64,000 bases of DNA from Nocardioides marmoribigeumensis. Lineage in GTDB: Bacteria; Actinomycetota; Actinomycetes; Propionibacteriales; Nocardioidaceae. The notes under the pieces are model-generated. The model did not search any database. It worked only from the letters and a program-made list of their open reading frames with translations, and was not told the origin of the DNA. The position numbers were made by a program, and so were the translations under genes. Below are positions 35,723 to 42,721 of this stretch, piece after piece. The DNA is taken from contig NZ_JAVDYG010000001.1 in NCBI RefSeq assembly GCF_031458325.1, forward strand, positions 2,728,001 to 2,792,000. The letters are read 5' to 3'. The number at the start of each line of letters is the position of its first letter. The first letter of the stretch is position 1.

Positions 35723-36358
35723 TCAGAGCTTGCGGGCCACCAGGAGACCGTCGCCGACCGGCAGCAGCAGCGGCACGAGCCCCTCGTGCTCCCGCACGGC
35801 CACGCCGACCTCGCGGATGGCCACGGTCTCGGGGTCGCGCTGGGCCGGGTCGGCCACCCGGTCGTGCCAGAGCGCGTTGTCGAAGGCCACCACGCCGCCC
35901 GGCCGGAGCAGGCGCAGCGCCTCGGCGAGGTAGTCGGCGTACTCCTGCTTGTCGCCGTCGCAGAAGACCAGGTCGTAGGCACCGTCGGTCAGGCGCGGGA
36001 GCACCTCGAGCGCCGCGCCGTTGATCAGGCGGGCGCGCTGGCTGGGGATGCCGGCCTCGGTGAAGCCCTTCTTGGCCAGGCGCTGGTGCTCGGCCTCGGT
36101 GTCGACCGTGGTGAGGACGCCGTCGGGCCGCATGCCCCTCAGGAGCCACAGGCCGGAGACGCCGGTGCCGGTGCCGATCTCGACGACGGAGCGGGCCTCG
36201 ATCACCGAGGCGATGAACCGCAGGGCGGCACCGGCTCCGGTGCCGATCGGGGAGACGCGGACCTCCTGCGCGCGCGCACGCGCGGCGGAGAGGACCTCGT
36301 CCTCGGCGAGGAACTCCTCGGCGTAGGTCCAGCTCGCGGGCTTCAGACCGGTGGACAT
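35723..36358 (-). CDS. O-methyltransferase (class I SAM-dependent)
   Basis: A 211-residue methyltransferase similar to caffeoyl-CoA-type O-methyltransferases. The SAM loop VVEIGTGTGVSGLWLLRGM and motif YDLVFCDGDKQEYADYL are intact, the latter with the metal-binding Asp. It equals the gene immediately before sigE in mycobacteria (Rv1220c position). ATG at 36358 has GAGGGAG upstream; longer frame is not supported. It is divergent from sigE with a 205-bp shared region. Substrate unknown. Confidence 0.92.
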   Translation of the reverse strand: MSTGLKPASWTYAEEFLAEDEVLSAARARAQEVRVSPIGTGAGAALRFIASVIEARSVVEIGTGTGVSGLWLLRGMRPDGVLTTVDTEAEHQRLAKKGFTEAGIPSQRARLINGAALEVLPRLTDGAYDLVFCDGDKQEYADYLAEALRLLRPGGVVAFDNALWHDRVADPAQRDPETVAIREVGVAVREHEGLVPLLLPVGDGLLVARKL

Positions 36359-36414
36359 GCGCTCTCCCTCGACTCCTGCTTCGCTCACAGCACAGAACGC
36401 CAGGACTCTATCGT

Positions 36415-36442
36415 GGGAACTGTCCGGGCCCCTCCGCGCGTT
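36415..36442 (+). promoter_or_regulatory. ECF-type (SigE-like) promoter upstream of sigE
   Basis: GGGAAC at 36415-36420 and CGTT at 36439-36442, separated by 18 bases, resemble the -35 GGAAC and -10 CGTT of actinobacterial SigE/SigH-type promoters. It lies about 120 bases before the sigE start on the same strand, suggesting autoregulation. Motif is seen; activity is inferred. Confidence 0.55.
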
Positions 36443-36563
36443 GTCCTGTCGTGACCCCCGGCTCCCCGCGCAGTGATTCGCAGCCCGCCCTCCGGTCGCG
36501 CTCAGCCCGCTCTCAGTGTGGGTTCCTAGCGTGATCGTCCGGACCCGAGCGGAAGTGGACACC

Positions 36564-37196
36564 ATGGCCCACAGCGACCAGCAGCACCAGAGCCCCGACG
36601 AGCCGTCCTCCACCCGCGAGTCGTGGGACGCGATCGTCCGTGACCACTCCGCGCGCGTCTACCGCCTGGCCTACCGACTGACCGGCAACGTCGCCGACGC
36701 CGAGGACCTCACCCAGGAGGTCTTCGTGCGGGTCTTCCGCTCCCTCGACGACTACGTCCCCGGCACCTTCGAGGGCTGGCTGCACCGCATCACCACCAAC
36801 CTCTTCCTCGACCAGGCGCGCCGCCGCTCCCGCATCCGGTTCGACCACCTCGCCCACGACCCGGGCACCGAGTCGGTCCACACCGGCCGTGGCCTGGGCG
36901 TCGCGGGGTCCTCCGACCGGGTCCTCCTCGACGGGCTCTTCGAGGCCGACGTCGAGTCCGCGCTCGCCTCACTGCCCCCCGACTTCCGCGCGGCGGTCGT
37001 GCTCTGCGACATCGAGGGCCTCTCCTACGACGAGATCGCCCGGGTGCTCGACCTCAAGCTCGGCACGGTCCGCTCGCGCATCCACCGCGGTCGGGCGCTC
37101 CTGCGCGAGGCCCTCTCGCACCGCGCCCCCGGGCCGGGCCGCCAGCGCGTGGCCGGCCCCGTCGAGCGACCGGGGGGACTGGGGGTGGACGCGTGA
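36564..37196 (+). CDS. sigE: ECF RNA polymerase sigma factor SigE
   Basis: A 210-residue sigma-70 family factor with region 2 ([47 protein letters not shown]) and region 4 ([40 protein letters not shown]). ATG at 36564 gives [16 protein letters not shown]. By context (O-methyltransferase before; anti-sigma, htrA, tatB, mrp after) it is the SigE of envelope stress. The stop (37194-37196) overlaps a GTG as GTGA, which begins a tandem array of mini-ORFs leading to the anti-sigma gene. A possible SigE-dependent promoter lies upstream. Confidence 0.96.
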   Translation: MAHSDQQHQSPDEPSSTRESWDAIVRDHSARVYRLAYRLTGNVADAEDLTQEVFVRVFRSLDDYVPGTFEGWLHRITTNLFLDQARRRSRIRFDHLAHDPGTESVHTGRGLGVAGSSDRVLLDGLFEADVESALASLPPDFRAAVVLCDIEGLSYDEIARVLDLKLGTVRSRIHRGRALLREALSHRAPGPGRQRVAGPVERPGGLGVDA

Positions 37197-37270
37197 ACGA
37201 GCGCAGCGAGCGAGCCACCAGGTCACGCGTGGCTCCGCCGCCGAGCGGAGCGAAGGCGGTGGACGCGTGA
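37193..37270 (+). other. Mini-ORF 1 of the sigE-anti-sigma relay (25 aa)
   Basis: GTG start overlaps the sigE TGA (GTGA), and its own TGA at 37268-37270 overlaps the GTG of mini-ORF 2. Peptide is arginine- and proline-rich, with no signal or motif. Whether it is translated is unknown; its geometry would allow terminating ribosomes to reinitiate. Confidence 0.5.
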
Positions 37271-37344
37271 ACGAGCGCAGCGAGCGAACCACCAGGTCAC
37301 GCGTGGCTCCGCCGCCGAGCGGAGCGAAGGCGGTGGACGCGTGA
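37267..37344 (+). other. Mini-ORF 2 of the sigE-anti-sigma relay (25 aa)
   Basis: Encodes the same peptide as mini-ORF 1 apart from one Ala to Thr change. Joined at both ends by GTGA overlaps to its neighbours in the chain. Confidence 0.5.
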
Positions 37345-37418
37345 ACGAGCGCAGCGAGCGAACCACCAGGTCACGCGTGGCTCCGCCGCCGAGCGGAGCG
37401 AAGGCGGTGGACGCGTGA
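37341..37418 (+). other. Mini-ORF 3 of the sigE-anti-sigma relay (25 aa)
   Basis: Identical peptide to mini-ORF 2. Its TGA (37416-37418) overlaps the GTG start of the anti-sigma gene at 37415, completing the chain from sigE to its partner. Confidence 0.5.
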
Positions 37419-37936
37419 GCCAGCGCGGGGCCTCGCTCCTCACGACGTACGCCGGCGGGCACCTCGGTGCGCTCGTCGCGCCGCTGGTCGACGGACAGCT
37501 GCGCCGCTCGACCGCCGAGCGGGCCTGGGCGCACGTCCTGCGCTGCCGGTGCTGCACGGAGTCCGTGCGGCGCCAGACCTGGGTCAAGAACCAGCTGCTG
37601 CTCGCCGGCTCGACGCACCCCGTCGCGCCGTCGGCGTCCCTGGCCGACCGCCTCGCCGCGCTGCCCGACCGCCTGTGCCAGGAGGCCCCGGTGCCCGCGG
37701 CCGAGCCCGCCTGGGCGGCCTGGACCCCGCGCACCCGGGTGGTCGCGGCGGCCGGGGTGGGCAGCCTCTCCGCGGCCGCGTTCGTCGTGGCGTCCCTGGT
37801 GGGGCTGCCGGCGGTCGACGGCTCGGTCCCGGTGGGGGCCGACCTCGGCGTCCCCGCCGCCACCTCGGGCGGCCCGGGAGCCGCCGTGGTCGACGCGGTC
37901 GACCTCGACCGTCAGCGCCGCGCTCCGCAGCCCTGA
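37415..37936 (+). CDS. rseA: Zinc-finger anti-sigma factor for SigE (RseA-like)
   Basis: A 173-residue protein with the zinc anti-sigma signature His40-x3-Cys44-x2-Cys47 (WAHVLRCRCCTESVRR), then a probable membrane helix near residues 109-131 (VVAAAGVGSLSAAAFVVASL). It should hold SigE inactive at the membrane until stress, when proteolysis or phosphorylation releases it, by analogy with mycobacterial RseA. It normally would follow sigE directly; here it follows three tandem 74-bp repeats. GTG at 37415 is fixed by the overlap with the last repeat's TGA. htrA follows after 43 bases. Confidence 0.9.
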   Translation: MSQRGASLLTTYAGGHLGALVAPLVDGQLRRSTAERAWAHVLRCRCCTESVRRQTWVKNQLLLAGSTHPVAPSASLADRLAALPDRLCQEAPVPAAEPAWAAWTPRTRVVAAAGVGSLSAAAFVVASLVGLPAVDGSVPVGADLGVPAATSGGPGAAVVDAVDLDRQRRAPQP

Positions 37937-37950
37937 CCGCACGGGCGTCG

Positions 37951-37970
37951 GTTCCCCACCGGTGGGGGAC
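37951..37970 (+). promoter_or_regulatory. Hairpin in the htrA leader
   Basis: gttccccacc-ggtgggggac is a nearly perfect 20-base palindrome (one G-T pair) ending 9 bases before the htrA GTG. The only purine-rich ribosome-site candidate (GGTGGGGG) lies in its right arm, so folding would hide it. It could equally be an operator; the function is inferred. Confidence 0.55.
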
Positions 37971-37979
37971 AATCGGCGC

Positions 37980-39257
37980 GTGAGCTTCCCCGGCGACCAG
38001 CCGCCCCCGCACCCGACGCCCTACGCAGGCGGGGACGTCCCCGACCCCGATCGGGCGCCGGCCCAGCAGCCCGAGGCACCCCGCCCGCCCGACAACCTGT
38101 GGGCGCCCCGCCCCCAGGCCCCGGGGCCCACCTGGGCCCCGCCGCCCGGACCGCCCCCGCGGACCTCGTCGGGCACCCCGGGGTGGGTGTGGCCGGTGGT
38201 CGCGGTGACCGCGCTCGTCGTGGGCCTGCTCGGCGGTGTGCTGGGCGGCGCCCTCGTGCTCGGCACCTCCGGTGGCGGAGCCGGCGGTCTCGGGCCGCTG
38301 GAGACGGGCCGCTCGGGCACGGCGTCCAAGGGGTCGATCGCCGCGGTCGCCCAGCAGCTGCTGCCCAGCACCGTGCAGGTCCGGGTGCGCAGCGGCGGCA
38401 AGGGCAAGTCCGTCACCGGTGGCACCGGCTCGGGGTTCGTGATCGACCGCTCGGGCCACGTCGTGACCAACAACCACGTCACCGAGGTCGCCGACGGCGG
38501 CGGCACGATCATCGTGGTCGACAACTCCGGCAAGCCGCACGACGCGACGCTGGTCGGGCACAGCGAGGTCTACGACCTCGCGGTCGTGAAGATCGAGGAC
38601 CCCGGCGACCTTCGGCCGGTCACGTTCGGCTCCTCGCGCAGCATGTACGTCGGCGACACGGTCGTGGCGATCGGCTCACCGCTCGGCCTGGACCACACGG
38701 TCACCGCCGGCATCGTCAGCGCCCTCGACCGCCCGGTGACCACCGGGGACCAGGACTCCGCGTCCTACATCAACGCGGTCCAGACCGACGCCGCGATCAA
38801 CCCGGGCAACTCCGGCGGGCCGCTGGTCAACCTGGCCGGTCAGGTGATCGGGGTCAACTCCGCGATCGCGACGACGGGTGGCGGCTTCCTCGGCAGCGGC
38901 GAGAGCGGCAGCATCGGGGTCGGCTTCGCGATCCCGATGGAGCAGGTGCGCATCACCGCCCAGCAGATCCTCACCACCGGCAAGGCGCAGTACCCCGTCA
39001 TCGGGGCCAACGTCGACACCGGCTCCAGCCGCAACGGCGCCGAGGTGGTCGAGGTGCCCAAGGGGACCCCGGCCGCGCAGGCGGGCCTGCGCAAGGGCGA
39101 CCGCATCGTGGCCGTGGAGGACACCCGGGTGCTCGACGGCATCTCGCTGATCGTGGCGATCCGGTCCCACCGGCCGGGGGAGAAGCTCGAGATGACGGTC
39201 GTGCGCAAGGGCGCCGAGCGCACCCTGACGATCAAGCTCGACGCCAAGGTCGGCTAG
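37980..39257 (+). CDS. htrA: HtrA/DegP-like membrane serine protease with PDZ domain
   Basis: A 425-residue protein. A proline-rich cytoplasmic N-terminus (residues 1-67) precedes one membrane helix at about 69-95. The trypsin-like domain outside the membrane has catalytic His166 (TNNHVTE), Asp199 (YDLAVVK) and Ser278 (GNSGGPL). A PDZ domain follows at about 325-420 (GTPAAQAGLRKGDRIVAVED). It degrades or processes misfolded envelope proteins and can cleave the anti-sigma factor in related systems. It lies in the sigE block and ends with a 4-base overlap of convergent tatB. The leader hairpin may limit its translation. Confidence 0.95.
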   Translation: MSFPGDQPPPHPTPYAGGDVPDPDRAPAQQPEAPRPPDNLWAPRPQAPGPTWAPPPGPPPRTSSGTPGWVWPVVAVTALVVGLLGGVLGGALVLGTSGGGAGGLGPLETGRSGTASKGSIAAVAQQLLPSTVQVRVRSGGKGKSVTGGTGSGFVIDRSGHVVTNNHVTEVADGGGTIIVVDNSGKPHDATLVGHSEVYDLAVVKIEDPGDLRPVTFGSSRSMYVGDTVVAIGSPLGLDHTVTAGIVSALDRPVTTGDQDSASYINAVQTDAAINPGNSGGPLVNLAGQVIGVNSAIATTGGGFLGSGESGSIGVGFAIPMEQVRITAQQILTTGKAQYPVIGANVDTGSSRNGAEVVEVPKGTPAAQAGLRKGDRIVAVEDTRVLDGISLIVAIRSHRPGEKLEMTVVRKGAERTLTIKLDAKVG

Positions 39258-39577
39258 GTCGCCTCGCTGTCGTACGGCGGCTGCTCGCCCCGGGCGAGCG
39301 ACGGCCCGGACGAGGGCTGGTCCTCGTCCTCCTCGTCCCACGCCTCGATGATGTGCTTGCGGATCGCCCGGCGGGGGTCGAGGTCGCGCAGCTCGAAGTC
39401 GGCGTAGTCAGGCCCGAGCTCGGCGCGGATGTCGTCGCGGGCCTGCTTGGACAGGGCGCGCAGCTGGCGCACCATGCGGCCGGCCTGGCGGGCGAACTCG
39501 GGCAGCCGGTCGGGGCCGAAGACGAGCATGCCGACGACCGCGATCACGAAGAACTCCGGCAGCCCGATCCCCAACAC
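39254..39577 (-). CDS. tatB: Sec-independent protein translocase TatB
   Basis: A 107-residue protein: N-terminal membrane helix (PEFFVIAVVGMLVFGPDRLP), then an amphipathic helix (FARQAGRMVRQLRALSKQAR) and an acidic tail, the TatB layout. It forms the receptor complex with TatC for folded twin-arginine substrates. The gene location next to htrA and mrp matches the mycobacterial order (Rv1223-Rv1224). Its stop shares two bases with the htrA stop on the other strand. Confidence 0.94.
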   Translation of the reverse strand: MLGIGLPEFFVIAVVGMLVFGPDRLPEFARQAGRMVRQLRALSKQARDDIRAELGPDYADFELRDLDPRRAIRKHIIEAWDEEDEDQPSSGPSLARGEQPPYDSEAT

Positions 39578-39609
39578 GTCGAAAGCCTAGGTGAGACCGG
39601 GTCGGGGTG

Positions 39610-40764
39610 TCAGAGCTTGCTAGTGGGCGTGAGTCCGAGCTGCATGCCGGCGAGGTTGCGTCCGCGGCTCGACAGGCGGCGGGCAGCACCGCCCAGGGCC
39701 ACCGAGGCGGGGGCGTCGGGCTCGGACCACACCAGCGGCTGACCGGAGTCGCCGCCCGAGCGCAGGCGCGGGTCGAGCGGCACCTCGGCGAGCAGCGGGA
39801 CGTCGTACCCGAAGCGCGCGGAGAGGGTCTCGGCCACGCGCTGGCCGCCGCCGGCGCCGAAGAGGTCGATGCGGTGCTCGGGCCCGCAGTGCGGGCAGGG
39901 GAGGTAGGACATGTTCTCCACGACGCCGACCACGCGCTGGTGGAGCATCGAGGCCATGGTGCCCGCGCGCTCGGCGACCTCGGCGGCCGCCTCCTGCGGG
40001 GTGGTCACCACGATCACCTCGGCGTTGGGCAGGTGCTGGCCGAGCGAGATGGCCATGTCGCCGGTGCCGGGCGGGAGGTCGAGCAGGAGCGCGTCGAGGT
40101 CGCCCCAGTAGAAGTCGGAGAGCATCTGGACCAGGGCCCGGTCGAGCATCGGGCCGCGCCAGGCGACGACCTGCTCGCGGCGGGGCTTGAACATCCCCAT
40201 GCTCACCACCGACGGGCCGTACTCGGTCGGCACGGGCATGATCATGTCGTCGACCTGAGTGGGCCGCTGCTCGGCGATGCCCATCATCGCCGGGATCGAG
40301 TGGCCGTAGATGTCGGCGTCGACGAGGCCGACCTTGAGGCCCTCACGGGCCATCGCCACGGCGAGGTTGACCGTGACCGACGACTTGCCGACGCCGCCCT
40401 TGCCGGAGGCGATCGCGTAGACCTTGGTCAGCGAGTCGGGCTTGGCGAAGGGGATCTCCTTGGGCGCCTTGCCGTTGTTCAAGGTGGCGCGGAGCGCGGT
40501 GCGCTGCTCGTCGTTCATCACCCCGAAGGTCACGGTCGCGCCGGTGACGCCCTCGACGGAGCGGGCGGCCGCGGTGACGTCCTTGGTCAGGGTGTCGCGC
40601 ATCGGGCAGCCGGAGACGGTGAGCAGGATCGTGACGGCCGCGTGGCCGGAGGCGTCGACCTCGACGGACTCGACCATGCCGAGCTCGGTGATCGGGCGCC
40701 GGATCTCGGGGTCGTTGACGCTCGCGAGGGCAGCGCGGACCTGGTCGGGAGTGGGGTGTGGCAT
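39610..40764 (-). CDS. mrp: Mrp/ApbC family Fe-S carrier ATPase
   Basis: A 384-residue protein with a DUF59/MIP18-like N-terminal domain (residues 1-95, LASVNDPEIRRPITELGMVE) and a P-loop ATPase domain whose deviant Walker A ASGKGGVGKSSVTVNLA is near residue 119. Further marks: VGLVDADIYGHSIPAM, LDLPPGTGDMAISLGQ and a CxxC (YLPCPHCG). It binds and transfers Fe-S clusters in the cytoplasm. It sits tail-side of tatB, 32 bases away, on the same strand. Confidence 0.95.
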   Translation of the reverse strand: MPHPTPDQVRAALASVNDPEIRRPITELGMVESVEVDASGHAAVTILLTVSGCPMRDTLTKDVTAAARSVEGVTGATVTFGVMNDEQRTALRATLNNGKAPKEIPFAKPDSLTKVYAIASGKGGVGKSSVTVNLAVAMAREGLKVGLVDADIYGHSIPAMMGIAEQRPTQVDDMIMPVPTEYGPSVVSMGMFKPRREQVVAWRGPMLDRALVQMLSDFYWGDLDALLLDLPPGTGDMAISLGQHLPNAEVIVVTTPQEAAAEVAERAGTMASMLHQRVVGVVENMSYLPCPHCGPEHRIDLFGAGGGQRVAETLSARFGYDVPLLAEVPLDPRLRSGGDSGQPLVWSEPDAPASVALGGAARRLSSRGRNLAGMQLGLTPTSKL

Positions 40765-40797
40765 GGGTCCCAGCCTACGTCGGGGCAGGCGCGCCGA

Positions 40798-41436
40798 TCA
40801 GGGCGACGGGGTGTGGCGTTCCTCGCTCGGGGGCTCGTGCCCCTCGGAGAGGTCGTCGTCGTCCTGCAGGCGCTCCTCGATCTCGGAGAGCAGGGTGCGC
40901 AGCTCGGAGCGGACGTAGTCGCGGGTCGCCACCTCGCCCAGCGCCATGCGCAGGCTGGCCATCTCGCGAGCCAGGAACTCCATGTCGGCGTGGGCACGGG
41001 AGTTGTCGAGGCGGTCCTGCTCGGCGATCACCCGGTCGCGGTCCTCCTGGCGGTTCTGCGCGAGCAGGATCAGCGGTGCGGCGTACGACGCCTGGAGGCT
41101 GAGCATCAGGGTCAGGAAGATGAAGGGGTAGGCGTCGAAGGCCCCCGGCGCCAGCCAGTTCCACGCCACCCACGCGATGACGAAGGCGGTCATGTAGAGC
41201 AGGAACCGCGCGGTGCCCATGAAGCGCGCGAACTGCTCGGCGAAGCGGCCGAACGCGTCGTCCTCGAAGCGGGGCCGCCGCAGTCGGCGGGTGTCCTTGG
41301 GCTGGTCGAGCCGCTCCTGGCGATCGGCCTCGCTGCGCTCGCGGTGCTCGCGGCGCAGGGTGCGGCGCTGCTCGTCGCGGCGCTCGCTGCGGCGCACGCG
41401 ACCGCGCTCCGGTCGGGTCGAGCCGAGGTCAGACAC
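40798..41436 (-). CDS. DUF1003 membrane protein
   Basis: A 212-residue protein with an Arg/Glu-rich N-terminus, two membrane helices (FLLYMTAFVIAWVAWNWL and FIFLTLMLSLQASYAAPLIL) and the LILLAQNRQEDRDRV loop typical of DUF1003, then a coiled-coil tail. Function unknown. The start ATG overlaps the end of the upstream MgtE-like gene by 8 bases, so the pair is co-translated. Confidence 0.9.
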   Translation of the reverse strand: MSDLGSTRPERGRVRRSERRDEQRRTLRREHRERSEADRQERLDQPKDTRRLRRPRFEDDAFGRFAEQFARFMGTARFLLYMTAFVIAWVAWNWLAPGAFDAYPFIFLTLMLSLQASYAAPLILLAQNRQEDRDRVIAEQDRLDNSRAHADMEFLAREMASLRMALGEVATRDYVRSELRTLLSEIEERLQDDDDLSEGHEPPSEERHTPSP

Positions 41437-42685
41437 GGAGCCTCCCCACGCCGGCCGGGCGCTCGCGCCAGCCCTCGGGCAGGAGGTGGTCGAGCAGGTC
41501 GTCGACGGTCACCGCACCGAGCAGGCGCCCGTCCTCGTCGACGACGGGCGCGGCGACGAGGTTGTACGCCGCCAGGTGGCGGGCGACGTCCTCGAGGCGG
41601 GCGGCGGGGTCGATCGCGTCCTGCGAGCCCTTGACGATCGCGCCGAGCATCGTGCGGGGCGGCTCACGCAGCAGGTGCTGGATGTGGGCGACGCCGATCA
41701 GCCGGCCGGTCGGAGGCTCGAGCGGGGGCCGGCAGACGTAGACCGCGGCCGCGAGCGACGGGGTGAGGTCGGCGTTGCGGACGTGCGCGAGCGCCTCGGC
41801 GACCGTCGCGTCCGGGGGGAGGACCACCGGCTCGGTGGTCATCATGCCGCCGGCCGTGCGCTCCTCGTAGGACATCAGCCGCCGGACGTCCTCGGCCTCC
41901 TCGGGCTCCATCAGGCTCAGGAGGTTCTCGGCGGTCTCGGGCGGGAGCTCGGCGATCAGGTCGGCGGCGTCGTCGGGGGACATCTCCTCGAGCACGTCGG
42001 CGGCGCGCTCGTCGGGCAGGTCGCCGAGGATCTCGACCTGGTCCTCCTCGGGCAGCTCCTCCAGGACGTCGGCGAGGCGCTCGTCGTCGAGGGCGGCGGC
42101 GATCTCGCGGCGGCGCTTGGCCGGCATCTCGTGGATGACGGTCGCGAGGTCGGCCGGCTTCATCTCCTCGAGCGCGGCCAGCACGTGGGTGGCGCCCTGC
42201 TCGCCGTCGGTCTCGAAGCCGGTCACCTCGTGCCAGTCCACGACGTGGGTCTGGCCCTTGCGGCCGAAGCGCTTGGAGTCCTCCTGGAGCGCGACCTTGC
42301 TGATCACCCAGTCGCGGTTGCGCTGCTGGTCGATGGCGAGGTCGTAGACGGTGCCCTGGACCCCGGTCTCGCGCACCGTCACACGCCGGTCGAGCATCTG
42401 CGCCACGGCCAGGGTCTCGTTGTTGCGCTGCTCGAAGCGGCGCATGTTGACCACCCCGGTGGTGATCACCTGGCGACCGTCGATGCTCGTGACCCGCGTC
42501 ATCGGCAGGAAGATCGAGCGCCGCCCGAAGACCTCCACCACCAGGCCCACCACGCGCGCCGGCCGGTTGGTCTTCTGCAGCGTGATGACCAGGTCGCGCA
42601 CCCGGCCGACCTGGTCGCCGGCGGGGTCGAACACCTGCAGGCCGGTCAGGCGGCCCACGAAGACGCGGTTCGGCGAGGTGCTCAC
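41429..42685 (-). CDS. Soluble MgtE-N/CBS domain protein with PRC-like N-terminus
   Basis: A 418-residue protein with two PRC-barrel-like segments (VFDPAGDQVGRVRDLVITLQ and a second near residue 110), an MgtE_N helical superhelix with repeated acidic blocks (LEELPEEDQVEILGDLPDER, AADVLEEMSPDDAADLIAEL), and a CBS pair (TTEPVVLPPDATVAEALAHV; DPAARLEDVARHLA). No membrane helices are present, so it is not a Mg transporter but a possible Mg or nucleotide sensor. GTG at 42685 is chosen from MSTSPNRVFVGRL; upstream frame is antisense to the sulfotransferase gene. Overlaps DUF1003 gene; same operon. Confidence 0.88.
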   Translation of the reverse strand: MSTSPNRVFVGRLTGLQVFDPAGDQVGRVRDLVITLQKTNRPARVVGLVVEVFGRRSIFLPMTRVTSIDGRQVITTGVVNMRRFEQRNNETLAVAQMLDRRVTVRETGVQGTVYDLAIDQQRNRDWVISKVALQEDSKRFGRKGQTHVVDWHEVTGFETDGEQGATHVLAALEEMKPADLATVIHEMPAKRRREIAAALDDERLADVLEELPEEDQVEILGDLPDERAADVLEEMSPDDAADLIAELPPETAENLLSLMEPEEAEDVRRLMSYEERTAGGMMTTEPVVLPPDATVAEALAHVRNADLTPSLAAAVYVCRPPLEPPTGRLIGVAHIQHLLREPPRTMLGAIVKGSQDAIDPAARLEDVARHLAAYNLVAAPVVDEDGRLLGAVTVDDLLDHLLPEGWRERPAGVGRLRV

Positions 42686-42721
42686 ACGCTCCAGCGTAGT
42701 GGTCGGCGTACCCTGCCCCGG

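Larger units (their letters stand above)
37193..37414 (+). repeat. Three tandem 74-bp repeats forming a GTGA mini-ORF chain
   Basis: Three head-to-tail 74-bp units (37193-37266, 37267-37340, 37341-37414); units 2 and 3 are identical and unit 1 differs by one base (agcc/aacc). Each begins GTG and encodes 25 codons (MNERSER, then A/T, then TRSRVAPPPSGAKAVDA) ending with a TGA that overlaps the next GTG by four bases. The array starts exactly at the sigE stop and ends exactly at the anti-sigma GTG. Short inverted segments (gctccg..cggagc; gagccac..gtggctc in unit 1) give it REP-like folding. The mini-peptides carry no known domain. Confidence 0.95.

Noticed and set aside
37193-37414. Possible CRISPR array or direct-repeat attachment site
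   Set aside because: Units are contiguous without spacers, not palindromic in the CRISPR manner, and there are no cas genes or integrase nearby.
41429-42685. Magnesium transporter MgtE
   Set aside because: MgtE_N and CBS parts are present, but no membrane helices follow, so it cannot be the channel.
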